Shown here: positions 15,161 through 21,820 of the stretch, piece after piece | Layout: each line of letters starts with the position of its first letter | Numbering within the stretch: the stretch's first letter is position 1 | Source of the DNA: Ramlibacter tataouinensis | GTDB lineage: Bacteria > Pseudomonadota > Gammaproteobacteria > Burkholderiales > Burkholderiaceae_C | Length of the DNA: 24,953 nucleotides | Assembly: GCA_002427815.1 (NCBI GenBank) | Contig: DIZF01000071.1 | Coordinates: forward strand, 1-24,953 | Reading direction: 5' to 3' | The notes under the pieces: model-generated | What the model was told of the DNA's origin: nothing | The model's input: only the letters and a program-made list of their open reading frames with translations | Database searches by the model: none | Translations under genes and position numbers: made by a program

Positions 15161-16065
15161 ACACGATCAATTTCGACGGACGGGTGGCGGTGATCACCGG
15201 CGCGGGCGGCGGCCTGGGCCGCGCGCACGCCCTGCTGCTGGCGGCGCGCGGCGCCGCCGTGGTCGTCAATGACCTGGGCGGCAGCGTCAACGGTGTGGGC
15301 GGCGATGCATCGGCGGCGCAGCAGGTGGCACGCGAGATCGAGGCGGCCGGCGGCCGCGCCCTGGCCAACTGCGACGACATCGCCACGCCCGAAGGCGCCC
15401 AGCGCCTGATCGACGCCGCGCTCGAGGGGTTCGGCCGGGTCGACATCGTGATCAACAACGCCGGCATCCTGCGCGACAAGACCCTGCACAAGATGGAGGC
15501 GGCGGACTTCGAGGCCGTGGTGCGGGTTCATCTGCTGGGTTCGGCATGGTGCTCCCGGGCCGCACTGCCCGCGATGCAGCGCCAGCAGTACGGGCGCATC
15601 GTCATGACCACCTCGGCCGCCGGCCTGTACGGCAATTTCGGCCAGAGCAACTACGGCGCGGCCAAGCTCGGCGTCGTCGGCCTGATGAATACGCTCAAGC
15701 ACGAAGGTGCCAAGTTCGGCATTCGCGTCAACACCGTCGCGCCGGTGGCCCTCACGCGGATGACCGAGGACCTGCCGCTGGGGCGGCTGCTGGCGCAAGC
15801 CCTTCCGGAACGGGTGGCGGCGGGCGTCGCGTTCCTGGCGTCCGAAGCCTGCGGATTCACCGGCCAGATCCTGGCCGCCGGGGCCGGCTATTTCTCGACC
15901 GTGAGACTGGTCGAGGGCAAAGGCCTGCATGCGCCGGCCGGCGACGTCACACCCGAGTACGTCGCCGCGCACTGGGCCGAGATCGCCGACGAATCGGGTG
16001 CCCGCGGTTTCGACAGCGCGACCGAGGCTTTGCTCGCCGCGTTCACCCCAACGCGGCCCTCGTAA
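15157..16065 (+). CDS. Short-chain dehydrogenase, 3-hydroxyacyl-CoA dehydrogenase (MFE-2) type
   Basis: This 302-residue SDR has the cofactor motif TGAGGGLG at 14-21, the acidic loop VVVNDLGGSVNGVGGDASAA (36-55) characteristic of the peroxisomal multifunctional enzyme type-2 (FOX2/HSD17B4) dehydrogenase branch, NNAG at 100-103 and the catalytic S153, Y166 and K170 (YGAAK). The conserved NTVAP segment follows. These enzymes oxidise D-3-hydroxyacyl-CoA with NAD. The start overlaps the upstream membrane-protein stop by four bases. The gene ends about 100 bases before the TetR gene and is not in that operon. It could serve a 3-hydroxyacyl-CoA formed by the mutase or hydratase steps nearby; the stereochemistry and actual substrate are inference. 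Confidence 0.9.
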   Translation: MNTINFDGRVAVITGAGGGLGRAHALLLAARGAAVVVNDLGGSVNGVGGDASAAQQVAREIEAAGGRALANCDDIATPEGAQRLIDAALEGFGRVDIVINNAGILRDKTLHKMEAADFEAVVRVHLLGSAWCSRAALPAMQRQQYGRIVMTTSAAGLYGNFGQSNYGAAKLGVVGLMNTLKHEGAKFGIRVNTVAPVALTRMTEDLPLGRLLAQALPERVAAGVAFLASEACGFTGQILAAGAGYFSTVRLVEGKGLHAPAGDVTPEYVAAHWAEIADESGARGFDSATEALLAAFTPTRPS

Positions 16066-16119
16066 GCCGCTTCGCGCGACTTCCAGGATCACCGGGCAGC
16101 GACGCCGGTCCCTTTTATA

Positions 16120-16137
16120 AGCAAACGACTGTTTGCT
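16120..16137. promoter_or_regulatory. TetR-family operator over the tetR promoter
   Basis: AGCAAAC at 16120-16126 and GTTTGCT at 16131-16137 are perfect inverted arms around GACT. A good -10 hexamer TATACT starts at 16137, and a weak T/A-rich -35 (TTTATA at 16114) is 17 bases upstream of it. The palindrome thus fills the promoter spacer, the usual place for TetR autorepression. The leader to the ATG at 16167 would be about 20 bases. I saw no second full copy elsewhere in the window. Confidence 0.7.
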
Positions 16138-16166
16138 ATACTGCGGTTTTCAGAGCCCCCGTTCCC

Positions 16167-16754
16167 ATGGCCACCGCACGAAGTCCCCACGCCGACAGCC
16201 GATTGCCCAAGGTGCTCGACGAAGCCGCCCGGCTGTTTCGAACCAAGGGCTTCGAGGGCACCTCGGTGCGCGACATCGCCCGCGCCGTCGGGATGCTGCC
16301 GGGCTCGCTGTACTGCCACTTCGAGACCAAGGAAGCGCTGCTGGTCGCGGTCTATGTCAAGGGCGTGCAGCAGATTACCGATGCGGTCCGCTCCGCGGTG
16401 GACCGGCGGAGCGACCCCTGGGACCGGCTGGAGGCGGCCTGCGTCGCCCACCTCGATGCGATCCTGGACGAAGACGACTACGCGCAGGTCGTGGTTCGGG
16501 TGCGCCCGGCCGACGTCCCCGTAGTGCATGCGAGCCTGATCGAATTGCGCAACCAGTACGAAGCCCTGTTCGCCGGCCTGATCCGGGACCTGCCGCTCGC
16601 GCGCAGCACCGACCGGGGAACGCTGAGGCTGATGCTCATGGGCGCGTTGAACTGGTCGCAGGTCTGGTATCGCCCGGGCGGGCGCCTCAACCCACGTGCC
16701 ATCGCCCGCAAATTCATCGCCCTGCTGCGGCAGGGCCAGGAGGTAACCGCATGA
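16167..16754 (+). CDS. TetR/AcrR-family transcription regulator
   Basis: This 195-residue regulator has an N-terminal TetR helix-turn-helix (about 14-60): VLDEAARLFRTKGFEGTSVRDIA, then VGMLPGSLYCHFETKEALL. The C-terminal ligand domain has no identifiable specificity. It heads the mutase operon: its TGA overlaps the ATG of the B12-binding subunit. A palindrome fills its promoter, so autorepression of the whole operon, relieved by an acyl-CoA or acid ligand, is the likely logic. It is not clear whether it also controls the opposite dehydrogenase operon. Upstream in-frame codons belong to the SDR gene and intergenic DNA, so the ATG at 16167 is well supported. Confidence 0.92.
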   Translation: MATARSPHADSRLPKVLDEAARLFRTKGFEGTSVRDIARAVGMLPGSLYCHFETKEALLVAVYVKGVQQITDAVRSAVDRRSDPWDRLEAACVAHLDAILDEDDYAQVVVRVRPADVPVVHASLIELRNQYEALFAGLIRDLPLARSTDRGTLRLMLMGALNWSQVWYRPGGRLNPRAIARKFIALLRQGQEVTA

Positions 16755-17173
16755 ATGATGTTCTGATTCCCAAGGTCCTGGTCACGAAGATCGGCTTCGA
16801 CGGCCACGACCGCGGCAGCCGCGTCGTCGCGGCCGGGCTGCGCGACGCCGGCATGGAAGTCATCTACACGCCGCCCTGGCAGGAGATTGCCGCGGTGGTC
16901 AAGCTGGCGACCGAGGAAGACGTGGACGTGATCGGGATTTCGTCGCTCGCGACCGATCACCTGATCGTGCCCAAGCTCATGACGGCGCTGCGCGAAGCCG
17001 GCCTGGGCGACGTCGGCGTCATCGTCGGCGGCATCGTTCCGGACGATGACGAGAAAGCGCTGATCGAGGCCGGTGTGGCGCGGATCTTCCATCCCGGCAG
17101 CGCCATGGCGGAGATTGCCACGTTCGTGCGCGAACTCGCGGCCCGGGTGCGTTCGCGCCGGGTCGCGGTCTGA
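16751..17173 (+). CDS. Coenzyme-B12-binding small subunit of an acyl-CoA mutase
   Basis: This 140-residue single domain is a B12-binding Rossmann-like fold. The base-off/His-on motif DxHxxG is D17-G-H19-D-R-G22, with H19 as the cobalt ligand. It is followed by GISSL at 62-66 and VGGIVPDDD at 92-100, the usual loops around the dimethylbenzimidazole tail. Its length and separation from the catalytic subunit match the small subunits of isobutyryl-CoA and 2-hydroxyisobutyryl-CoA mutases (about 136 residues); methylmalonyl-CoA mutases more often carry this domain fused. It overlaps tetR by four bases and precedes the large subunit by 15 bases, with an AGGAGA site between, so a 1:1 partner is clearly encoded. 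Confidence 0.95.
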   Translation: MNDVLIPKVLVTKIGFDGHDRGSRVVAAGLRDAGMEVIYTPPWQEIAAVVKLATEEDVDVIGISSLATDHLIVPKLMTALREAGLGDVGVIVGGIVPDDDEKALIEAGVARIFHPGSAMAEIATFVRELAARVRSRRVAV

Positions 17174-17188
17174 ATCCAGGAGATCCCC

Positions 17189-18868
17189 ATGAACAAGCCT
17201 GTTGACGGCAGACTGTTATCGAATCCGGACGCCCATGGCGCCTGGGAGCAGGAATACGCTGCCACCATCGGTGTCGACAAGCAGGTGACCAACCGCTCCG
17301 GCGTTCCCATCCAGCCGCTGTACACGGACCGCGACTGGAACGCGGCCCAGCGCTCCGACGCCCTGGGCCTGCCGGGCCAGCCGCCCTACACGCGCGGGAT
17401 CTACCCGACCATGCACCGCGGCCGCACCTGGACCCAGCGCCAACTCATCGGACTGGGCACCCCCGCCGAGTACAACGCCCGCCTGCGCGGGGTGCTGGCG
17501 CAGGGCGCGAACGCCATTTCGCTGATCCCCTGCAATTCGGTGTTCCGCGGCTACGACATGGACGAGTCCCACATCGAGTTGCTGGGCACCTGCGGCACCG
17601 TGATCAACACCTGGGAACACATGGACCGCGCGCTGGAGGGGGTCGACCTGGCCCGCACCTCCTGCGCGCAGAACGACCCGTCCCCTTTCACCCTGCTGGC
17701 CTTCATGCTCGCCACCGCAAAGCGGCGCGGCACCGACTGGCGCCAGGTCAGCGGCACCTCCAACCAGAGCGACTACCTGAGTCACTACGTCGCCAACCAC
17801 ATGTTCTTCCGCATCGCGCTGCCCGGCGCGCGGCGGATCCTGGGCGACCACATCGAGTTCTGCAACCGCCACGTGCCGCGCTGGAACCCGATGTCGGTCG
17901 TGGGACAGCACATGCAGCAGGCCGGCGCCAACCCCGCCGAAGCGGTCGCGTTCACGCTCAGCACCGCGGTCCAGAATGCGCAAGACTGCATTGCGCGGGG
18001 CATGGACCCGGACGAATTCCTGCCACGCTTCACTTTCTTCTTCGATATCTCGATCAGCTTTTTCGAGGAGATCGCTAAATTCAGGGCGGCGCGTCGCATC
18101 TGGGCCCGCCTCACGCGCGACCGCCTGGGTGCGAAGGACCCGAGATCCTGGCGCTTCAAGTTCCACGGCCAGACCTCCGGCGTCGACCTGACGCGCCAGC
18201 AGCCGCTCAACAACATCTCGCGGGTGACCGTGCAGGCCATGGCCGGGATCCTGGGCGGACTGCAGTCGCTGCACACCGACGCTTACGACGAGGCCTTGTC
18301 GGTTCCCAGCGAATACGGCGCCCGCATCGCGATCGCCACCCAGAACATCCTGCGCGAAGAAGCCCATCTCACCGATGTGATCGATCCCCTGGGCGGCAGC
18401 TTCTACATCGAGAAGCTCACCGACCAGATGGAAGCCGAGATCGAACGCGTGATGAGGATCGTCGATGACGCCGGCGGCATGTACCAGGCCGTCGAGGCCG
18501 GGCTGGTGCAGCGCATGATCGGCGAATCGGCCCGCAAGTTCCAGCGGCAGGTCGACTCCGGAGCGCAGACCGTGGTCGGCGTCAATGCCTACCAGGTCGA
18601 CGAGGACAGCAGCGCCCGGCCCATCAATCCGCGCCCGGACCGCGCCGCGATGCAGGCCCATATCGATGCGTTCCAGGCCTTCAAGGCGCAGCGCTCGCAA
18701 GCTGCGGTGCAAGGCGCGCTCGATGCACTGGCGAGCGCTGCCAACGACGCTTCCGACAACGTGTTCGGCCGGGTGGTCGAGGCCGCCGAAGCAGGCTGCA
18801 CGCACGGCGAGATCTGCGGCACCCTACGGCGCGAGATGGGTTTCGGCAACGTGCAGGCGATCGTGTGA
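17189..18868 (+). CDS. Large subunit of a coenzyme-B12-dependent acyl-CoA mutase, non-methylmalonyl type
   Basis: This 559-residue TIM-barrel subunit belongs to the methylmalonyl-CoA mutase superfamily; length and separate B12 domain fit the isobutyryl/2-hydroxyisobutyryl-CoA mutase branch. Shared features are GIYPTMHRGRTWTQRQ (70-85), the catalytic His H241 in VVGQHMQQAG, and the RFKFHGQTSGVDLT and LQSLHTDAYDEA blocks. By alignment with recalled Propionibacterium mutase, Tyr89 becomes L86, and Arg207, the residue that binds the free carboxylate, becomes A202 (or H204 with different gap placement). A methylmalonyl-CoA substrate is therefore unlikely. The usual FDLPT-x-x-G-x-DSD segment is replaced by IPCNSVFRGYDMD (113-125). 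The start has AGGAGA 7 bases upstream. It is followed by a GTGA overlap with the MeaB fusion. Substrate candidates are isobutyryl-, 2-hydroxyisobutyryl- or pivalyl/isovaleryl-CoA, or an undescribed one. Confidence 0.9.
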   Translation: MNKPVDGRLLSNPDAHGAWEQEYAATIGVDKQVTNRSGVPIQPLYTDRDWNAAQRSDALGLPGQPPYTRGIYPTMHRGRTWTQRQLIGLGTPAEYNARLRGVLAQGANAISLIPCNSVFRGYDMDESHIELLGTCGTVINTWEHMDRALEGVDLARTSCAQNDPSPFTLLAFMLATAKRRGTDWRQVSGTSNQSDYLSHYVANHMFFRIALPGARRILGDHIEFCNRHVPRWNPMSVVGQHMQQAGANPAEAVAFTLSTAVQNAQDCIARGMDPDEFLPRFTFFFDISISFFEEIAKFRAARRIWARLTRDRLGAKDPRSWRFKFHGQTSGVDLTRQQPLNNISRVTVQAMAGILGGLQSLHTDAYDEALSVPSEYGARIAIATQNILREEAHLTDVIDPLGGSFYIEKLTDQMEAEIERVMRIVDDAGGMYQAVEAGLVQRMIGESARKFQRQVDSGAQTVVGVNAYQVDEDSSARPINPRPDRAAMQAHIDAFQAFKAQRSQAAVQGALDALASAANDASDNVFGRVVEAAEAGCTHGEICGTLRREMGFGNVQAIV

Positions 18869-20097
18869 AGCGCGAATCCAATTTGCATGAGCCTGCGGTC
18901 TGGATGCAGCGCCTGCTTGCCGGTGAACGCAGTGCCATCGCACGCACCATCAGCCAGGTCGAGCGTGGCGAGCGCGTCCCCGACACGCTGTCGGCCGCGC
19001 TCGCGCCCCACCTGGGACGGACCCATGTGCTGGGCATCACCGGCGCGCCCGGGGCCGGCAAGTCCACGCTGGTGCATGCGCTGCTGGGCGAGATGCTCTC
19101 ACGCGGTAAACGCATCGCGGTGGTGGCGGTCGACCCGTCCAGCCCGATCAGCGGCGGCGCTGTGCTGGGCGACCGGGTCCGCATGGGAGAACACGGCGCG
19201 CATCCCGATGTCTTCATCCGCTCGGTGGCCTCGCGGGGGCATCTGGGCGGCCTGTCGCGCACAACCGAAACGCTGGTCGACGTGCTCGATGCGGCGGGCT
19301 TCGACACCGTCATCGTCGAGACGGTGGGTGCCGGCCAGTCCGAAGTGGAAATCATGCGGGTGGCCGATACCCGGCTGGTGGCCTGCCCGCCGGGCCTGGG
19401 CGACAACGTGCAGGCGCTCAAGGCCGGCATCCTGGAAATCGCGGACCTGCTGGTGGTCACCAAGTCCGACCTGCCCACCGCCGAGACCACCGCGCGCGAC
19501 TTGAAGGACATGCTGCACCTGCGCGCCGCCGCCCCCGCCGGAAGCTGGGTGGTGCCGGTGATCAGCGCCTGCGCCACCACCGGCGCCGGCGTGACCGAAC
19601 TGGTGGATCGAATCGAAGCGCATTGCGCGGCCGCGGGCCGCGGCCGCCGGCTGCACCAGAGGCAACAGCCCCTGCCGCGGCGCCCGGATGAAGACACCGC
19701 CACCCGCGTGAAGCGCCTCGCCGCGGCCGACCCGTTCGTGCGCTGGCTGGGCATCACCTGCACCGAAGCGGGTTCCGGCACGGCCACCGTCACGATGACG
19801 CTCGCCGCGCAGCATCTCAATTTCAACGGAACCTGCCATGGCGGCGTGACGTTCGCGCTCGCCGACACGGCATTCGGGCTGGCCTCCAATTCGCATGGCC
19901 GGGTGGCGGCGGGCATCGACGCGCACATCACCTACCAGCAGGCGGCGGCGGAAGGCGACACGCTGATCGCGCGGGCTTTCGAGGTCTCGCGCTCGCGCAA
20001 GCTCGCGGTCTATCGGGTCGACGTGACCCGCGGCGACGGCGCGCCGGTCTCGAGTTTCACCGGCACGGTGTACCTGACGCAGCGCCCGACGCCCTGA
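18865..20097 (+). CDS. MeaB-type GTPase chaperone fused to a PaaI-type thioesterase domain
   Basis: This 410-residue protein starts with GTG overlapping the mutase stop. Residues 1-255 are a MeaB/ArgK G3E GTPase: N-terminal helices with LLAGERSAIARTISQVE, P-loop GAPGAGKST at 60-68, DPSSP at 90-94, switch-like ETVGAGQSE at 152-160, GLGDNVQALKAGILEIAD at 177-194, and the base motif TKSDL at 199-203, where many relatives have NKAD. MeaB proteins load or protect the B12 cofactor of the mutase. The usual C-terminal dimerisation arm is not recognisable. Instead a linker (about 255-280) leads to a hot-dog domain (283-410) with NFNGTCHGGVTFALADTAFGLA (319-340), the PaaI acyl-CoA thioesterase core. 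Frame and composition are continuous through the joint, so it is a genuine fusion. The gene is convergent with the YigI-like gene, 8 bases apart. Confidence 0.93.
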   Translation: MKRESNLHEPAVWMQRLLAGERSAIARTISQVERGERVPDTLSAALAPHLGRTHVLGITGAPGAGKSTLVHALLGEMLSRGKRIAVVAVDPSSPISGGAVLGDRVRMGEHGAHPDVFIRSVASRGHLGGLSRTTETLVDVLDAAGFDTVIVETVGAGQSEVEIMRVADTRLVACPPGLGDNVQALKAGILEIADLLVVTKSDLPTAETTARDLKDMLHLRAAAPAGSWVVPVISACATTGAGVTELVDRIEAHCAAAGRGRRLHQRQQPLPRRPDEDTATRVKRLAAADPFVRWLGITCTEAGSGTATVTMTLAAQHLNFNGTCHGGVTFALADTAFGLASNSHGRVAAGIDAHITYQQAAAEGDTLIARAFEVSRSRKLAVYRVDVTRGDGAPVSSFTGTVYLTQRPTP

Positions 20098-20105
20098 GTG
20101 GCGAA

Positions 20106-20597
20106 TCAGGAGACGATGTAGGCCGCCGACCCGGTCGACAGCAGTTCGCCATCCGCGCCGCGGAATTCCATGCGCACAGTCGCCACGCGCGAGCCCAGGC
20201 GCAGCACCTCCGCGTGGAGCTCGAAATGGCTGCTGATGGCCTGGCGCAGGTAGTCGATGCGCAGGTCGATGGTGCCCAGTTTGCCGAAGCGATGCAGCCG
20301 CTGCAGTGGCGGCTCGTCCATGTGGCGCGCCCCGATCGCGGCCATCACCGCCAGGCCGGCCATCGCGTCCAGGCCGGCGCTGATGACGCCACCGTGCAGC
20401 CGCTGGTAGGCGAAGTGGCCCACCAGGTCGGGCTTCATGTCGATGCGGCCGGCCACCCGCTCGGGGCGCAGGCTGGTGATCTTCAGCCCCAGCACCTGAT
20501 TGAACAGGATCTGCTCCTCGAACATGGTCTTCAGGCCCTCGACGAATTCCGGCTCGAATTCGATGGCCGGGGGGCTCGCCGGCTTGTTCTTGTTCAT
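20106..20597 (-). CDS. YigI-like hot-dog acyl-CoA thioesterase
   Basis: This 163-residue hot-dog protein resembles Escherichia coli YigI, a thioesterase for medium and long acyl-CoAs. Matching segments are MFEEQILFNQVLGLKI (25-40), LHGGVISAGLDAMAGLAVM (67-85) and LGTIDLRIDYLR (107-118), plus the C-terminal TGSAAYIVS. The N-terminus is extended by a charged, proline-containing segment. The ATG at 20597 overlaps the stop of the upstream acyl-CoA dehydrogenase (ATGA), placing it as the last gene of that operon. It may hydrolyse dead-end or excess acyl-CoAs of the pathway, freeing CoA. Its stop lies 8 bases from that of the convergent GTPase fusion, which itself carries another thioesterase. Confidence 0.9.
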   Translation of the reverse strand: MNKNKPASPPAIEFEPEFVEGLKTMFEEQILFNQVLGLKITSLRPERVAGRIDMKPDLVGHFAYQRLHGGVISAGLDAMAGLAVMAAIGARHMDEPPLQRLHRFGKLGTIDLRIDYLRQAISSHFELHAEVLRLGSRVATVRMEFRGADGELLSTGSAAYIVS

Positions 20598-21820
20598 AGG
20601 TTCAATTGTCGCGCAGCGAGGTCCTTCATGATTTCCTCGGCGCCGCCGCCTATCATCATCACCTTCACTTCCCGGTAGATGCGCTCGCACTTGGTGCCAC
20701 GCATGAAGCCCATGCCGCCCAGGATCTGCACCGCCTGGTCGGCGCAGAACTGCATGGCCTGGGTGGCGTGATTCTTCAGCATGCAGACCTGCGCCACGCA
20801 ATCGGGGTCAGATTCCAGCTTTCCTTCGTCGGCCAACGCTGTCACCGCATCCAGCCACGCCTGGGTCGACGCAATGCGCATCCGCATGTCGACCAGCTTG
20901 TGGCGGATCACCTGCTTTTCCACCAGCGCGCTGCCGAAGGTCTTGCGCTGGCGCGCCCAGTCCAGCGCCTCGTCGAAACAGGCCTGGGCGAAACCCAGCG
21001 CCATCGCCGACATGCCCAGCCGCTCGGCGTTGAAGTTGGTCATGATGATCCTGAAGCCACCGCCTTCTTCGCCCAGCAGGAAGCGGGCCGGCACGCGCAC
21101 CCCGTCCATGCGCAGATGGGCGGTGTCGGAACACCACCAGCCCATCTTGTCCAATGCCGTGCGCGAGAGGCCAGCGGCGGCGCCGGGCACCAGGATCATC
21201 GAGATGCCCCCTGCGCCTTTGGCGCCGCCGGGCCGCCCCAAGGCGCCAAGGCCCCCTCGGGGGGCAGCGAAGCGTGGGGGCTCCGTTGCTCCCGCTTCGC
21301 CGGTGCGCACCGCCATCGTGATCCAGTCGGCGCGCATTCCCGAGGTGATGAAGACCTTTTCGCCGTTGATCACCCAGTCCTCGCCATCACGTCGTGCCGT
21401 GGTGCGCAGGCCGGCCACGTCGGAGCCGGCGCCCGGCTCGGTGATGGCGAGCGCCGCGATCTTCTCCCCGCGCAGCACCGCGGGCACCACTTCCTGCTGG
21501 ACATCCGCCGCACCATGACGCAGCACCGGTGGCAATCCGATGTTCAGCGAGAACAGGCCGGCCATCAGGCCGCCGCTGCCGCTGTGGCGCGCCATGGTGG
21601 TGGACACCGCATTGCGCAGCGCGAACGGCGCCGGTGTACCGCCCAACGCCTCGGGATAGCCCAGGCCCAGCAGACCCAGCGCGGCGGCCTCGAGGTACAG
21701 CGCCCGCGGGAATTCCCCGGCTTCATCCCATCCGCTCACATGCGGGGCGATGCGCTCCAGCGTGAAGCGCTTGACGGTCTCCGCCAGCGCGGCCATGTCC
21801 TGGGCCAGTTCCGGATTCAT
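20594..21820 (-). CDS. Acyl-CoA dehydrogenase with an in-frame repeat insertion
   Basis: This 408-residue flavoprotein oxidises an acyl-CoA to a 2-enoyl-CoA. Features are ALAITEPGAGSDVAGL (123-138), INGEKVFITSG (151-161), MGWWCSDTAHLRMDGVRVP (226-244), the arginine region RQRKTFG and the QILGGMGFMRG-x-ER-IYRE C-terminus. The Glu of the medium-chain enzymes at the EGT motif is replaced by GGG. E266 in NAERLG sits at the catalytic position used by isovaleryl-CoA dehydrogenases, suggesting a branched acyl substrate. Residues about 177-204 are a Gly/Pro/Ala-rich stretch absent from relatives and encoded by the dispersed repeat (21217-21280). It lies on the surface-exposed middle domain by family comparison, so activity may survive. 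Both ends overlap neighbours by four bases. Confidence 0.92.
   Translation of the reverse strand: MNPELAQDMAALAETVKRFTLERIAPHVSGWDEAGEFPRALYLEAAALGLLGLGYPEALGGTPAPFALRNAVSTTMARHSGSGGLMAGLFSLNIGLPPVLRHGAADVQQEVVPAVLRGEKIAALAITEPGAGSDVAGLRTTARRDGEDWVINGEKVFITSGMRADWITMAVRTGEAGATEPPRFAAPRGGLGALGRPGGAKGAGGISMILVPGAAAGLSRTALDKMGWWCSDTAHLRMDGVRVPARFLLGEEGGGFRIIMTNFNAERLGMSAMALGFAQACFDEALDWARQRKTFGSALVEKQVIRHKLVDMRMRIASTQAWLDAVTALADEGKLESDPDCVAQVCMLKNHATQAMQFCADQAVQILGGMGFMRGTKCERIYREVKVMMIGGGAEEIMKDLAARQLNL
21217..21280 (-). repeat. Dispersed GC-rich repeat, copy B, inside an acyl-CoA dehydrogenase gene
   Basis: Read on the minus strand, it begins CCCCCACGCTT, continues through a CCCCCCGAGGGGG dyad and ends GGCGGCGCCAAAGG. 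It is the counterpart of copy A at 9087-9168, minus a 16-base internal segment. It keeps the reading frame and encodes a Gly/Ala/Pro/Arg-rich segment. No target-site duplication is obvious. Confidence 0.8.
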
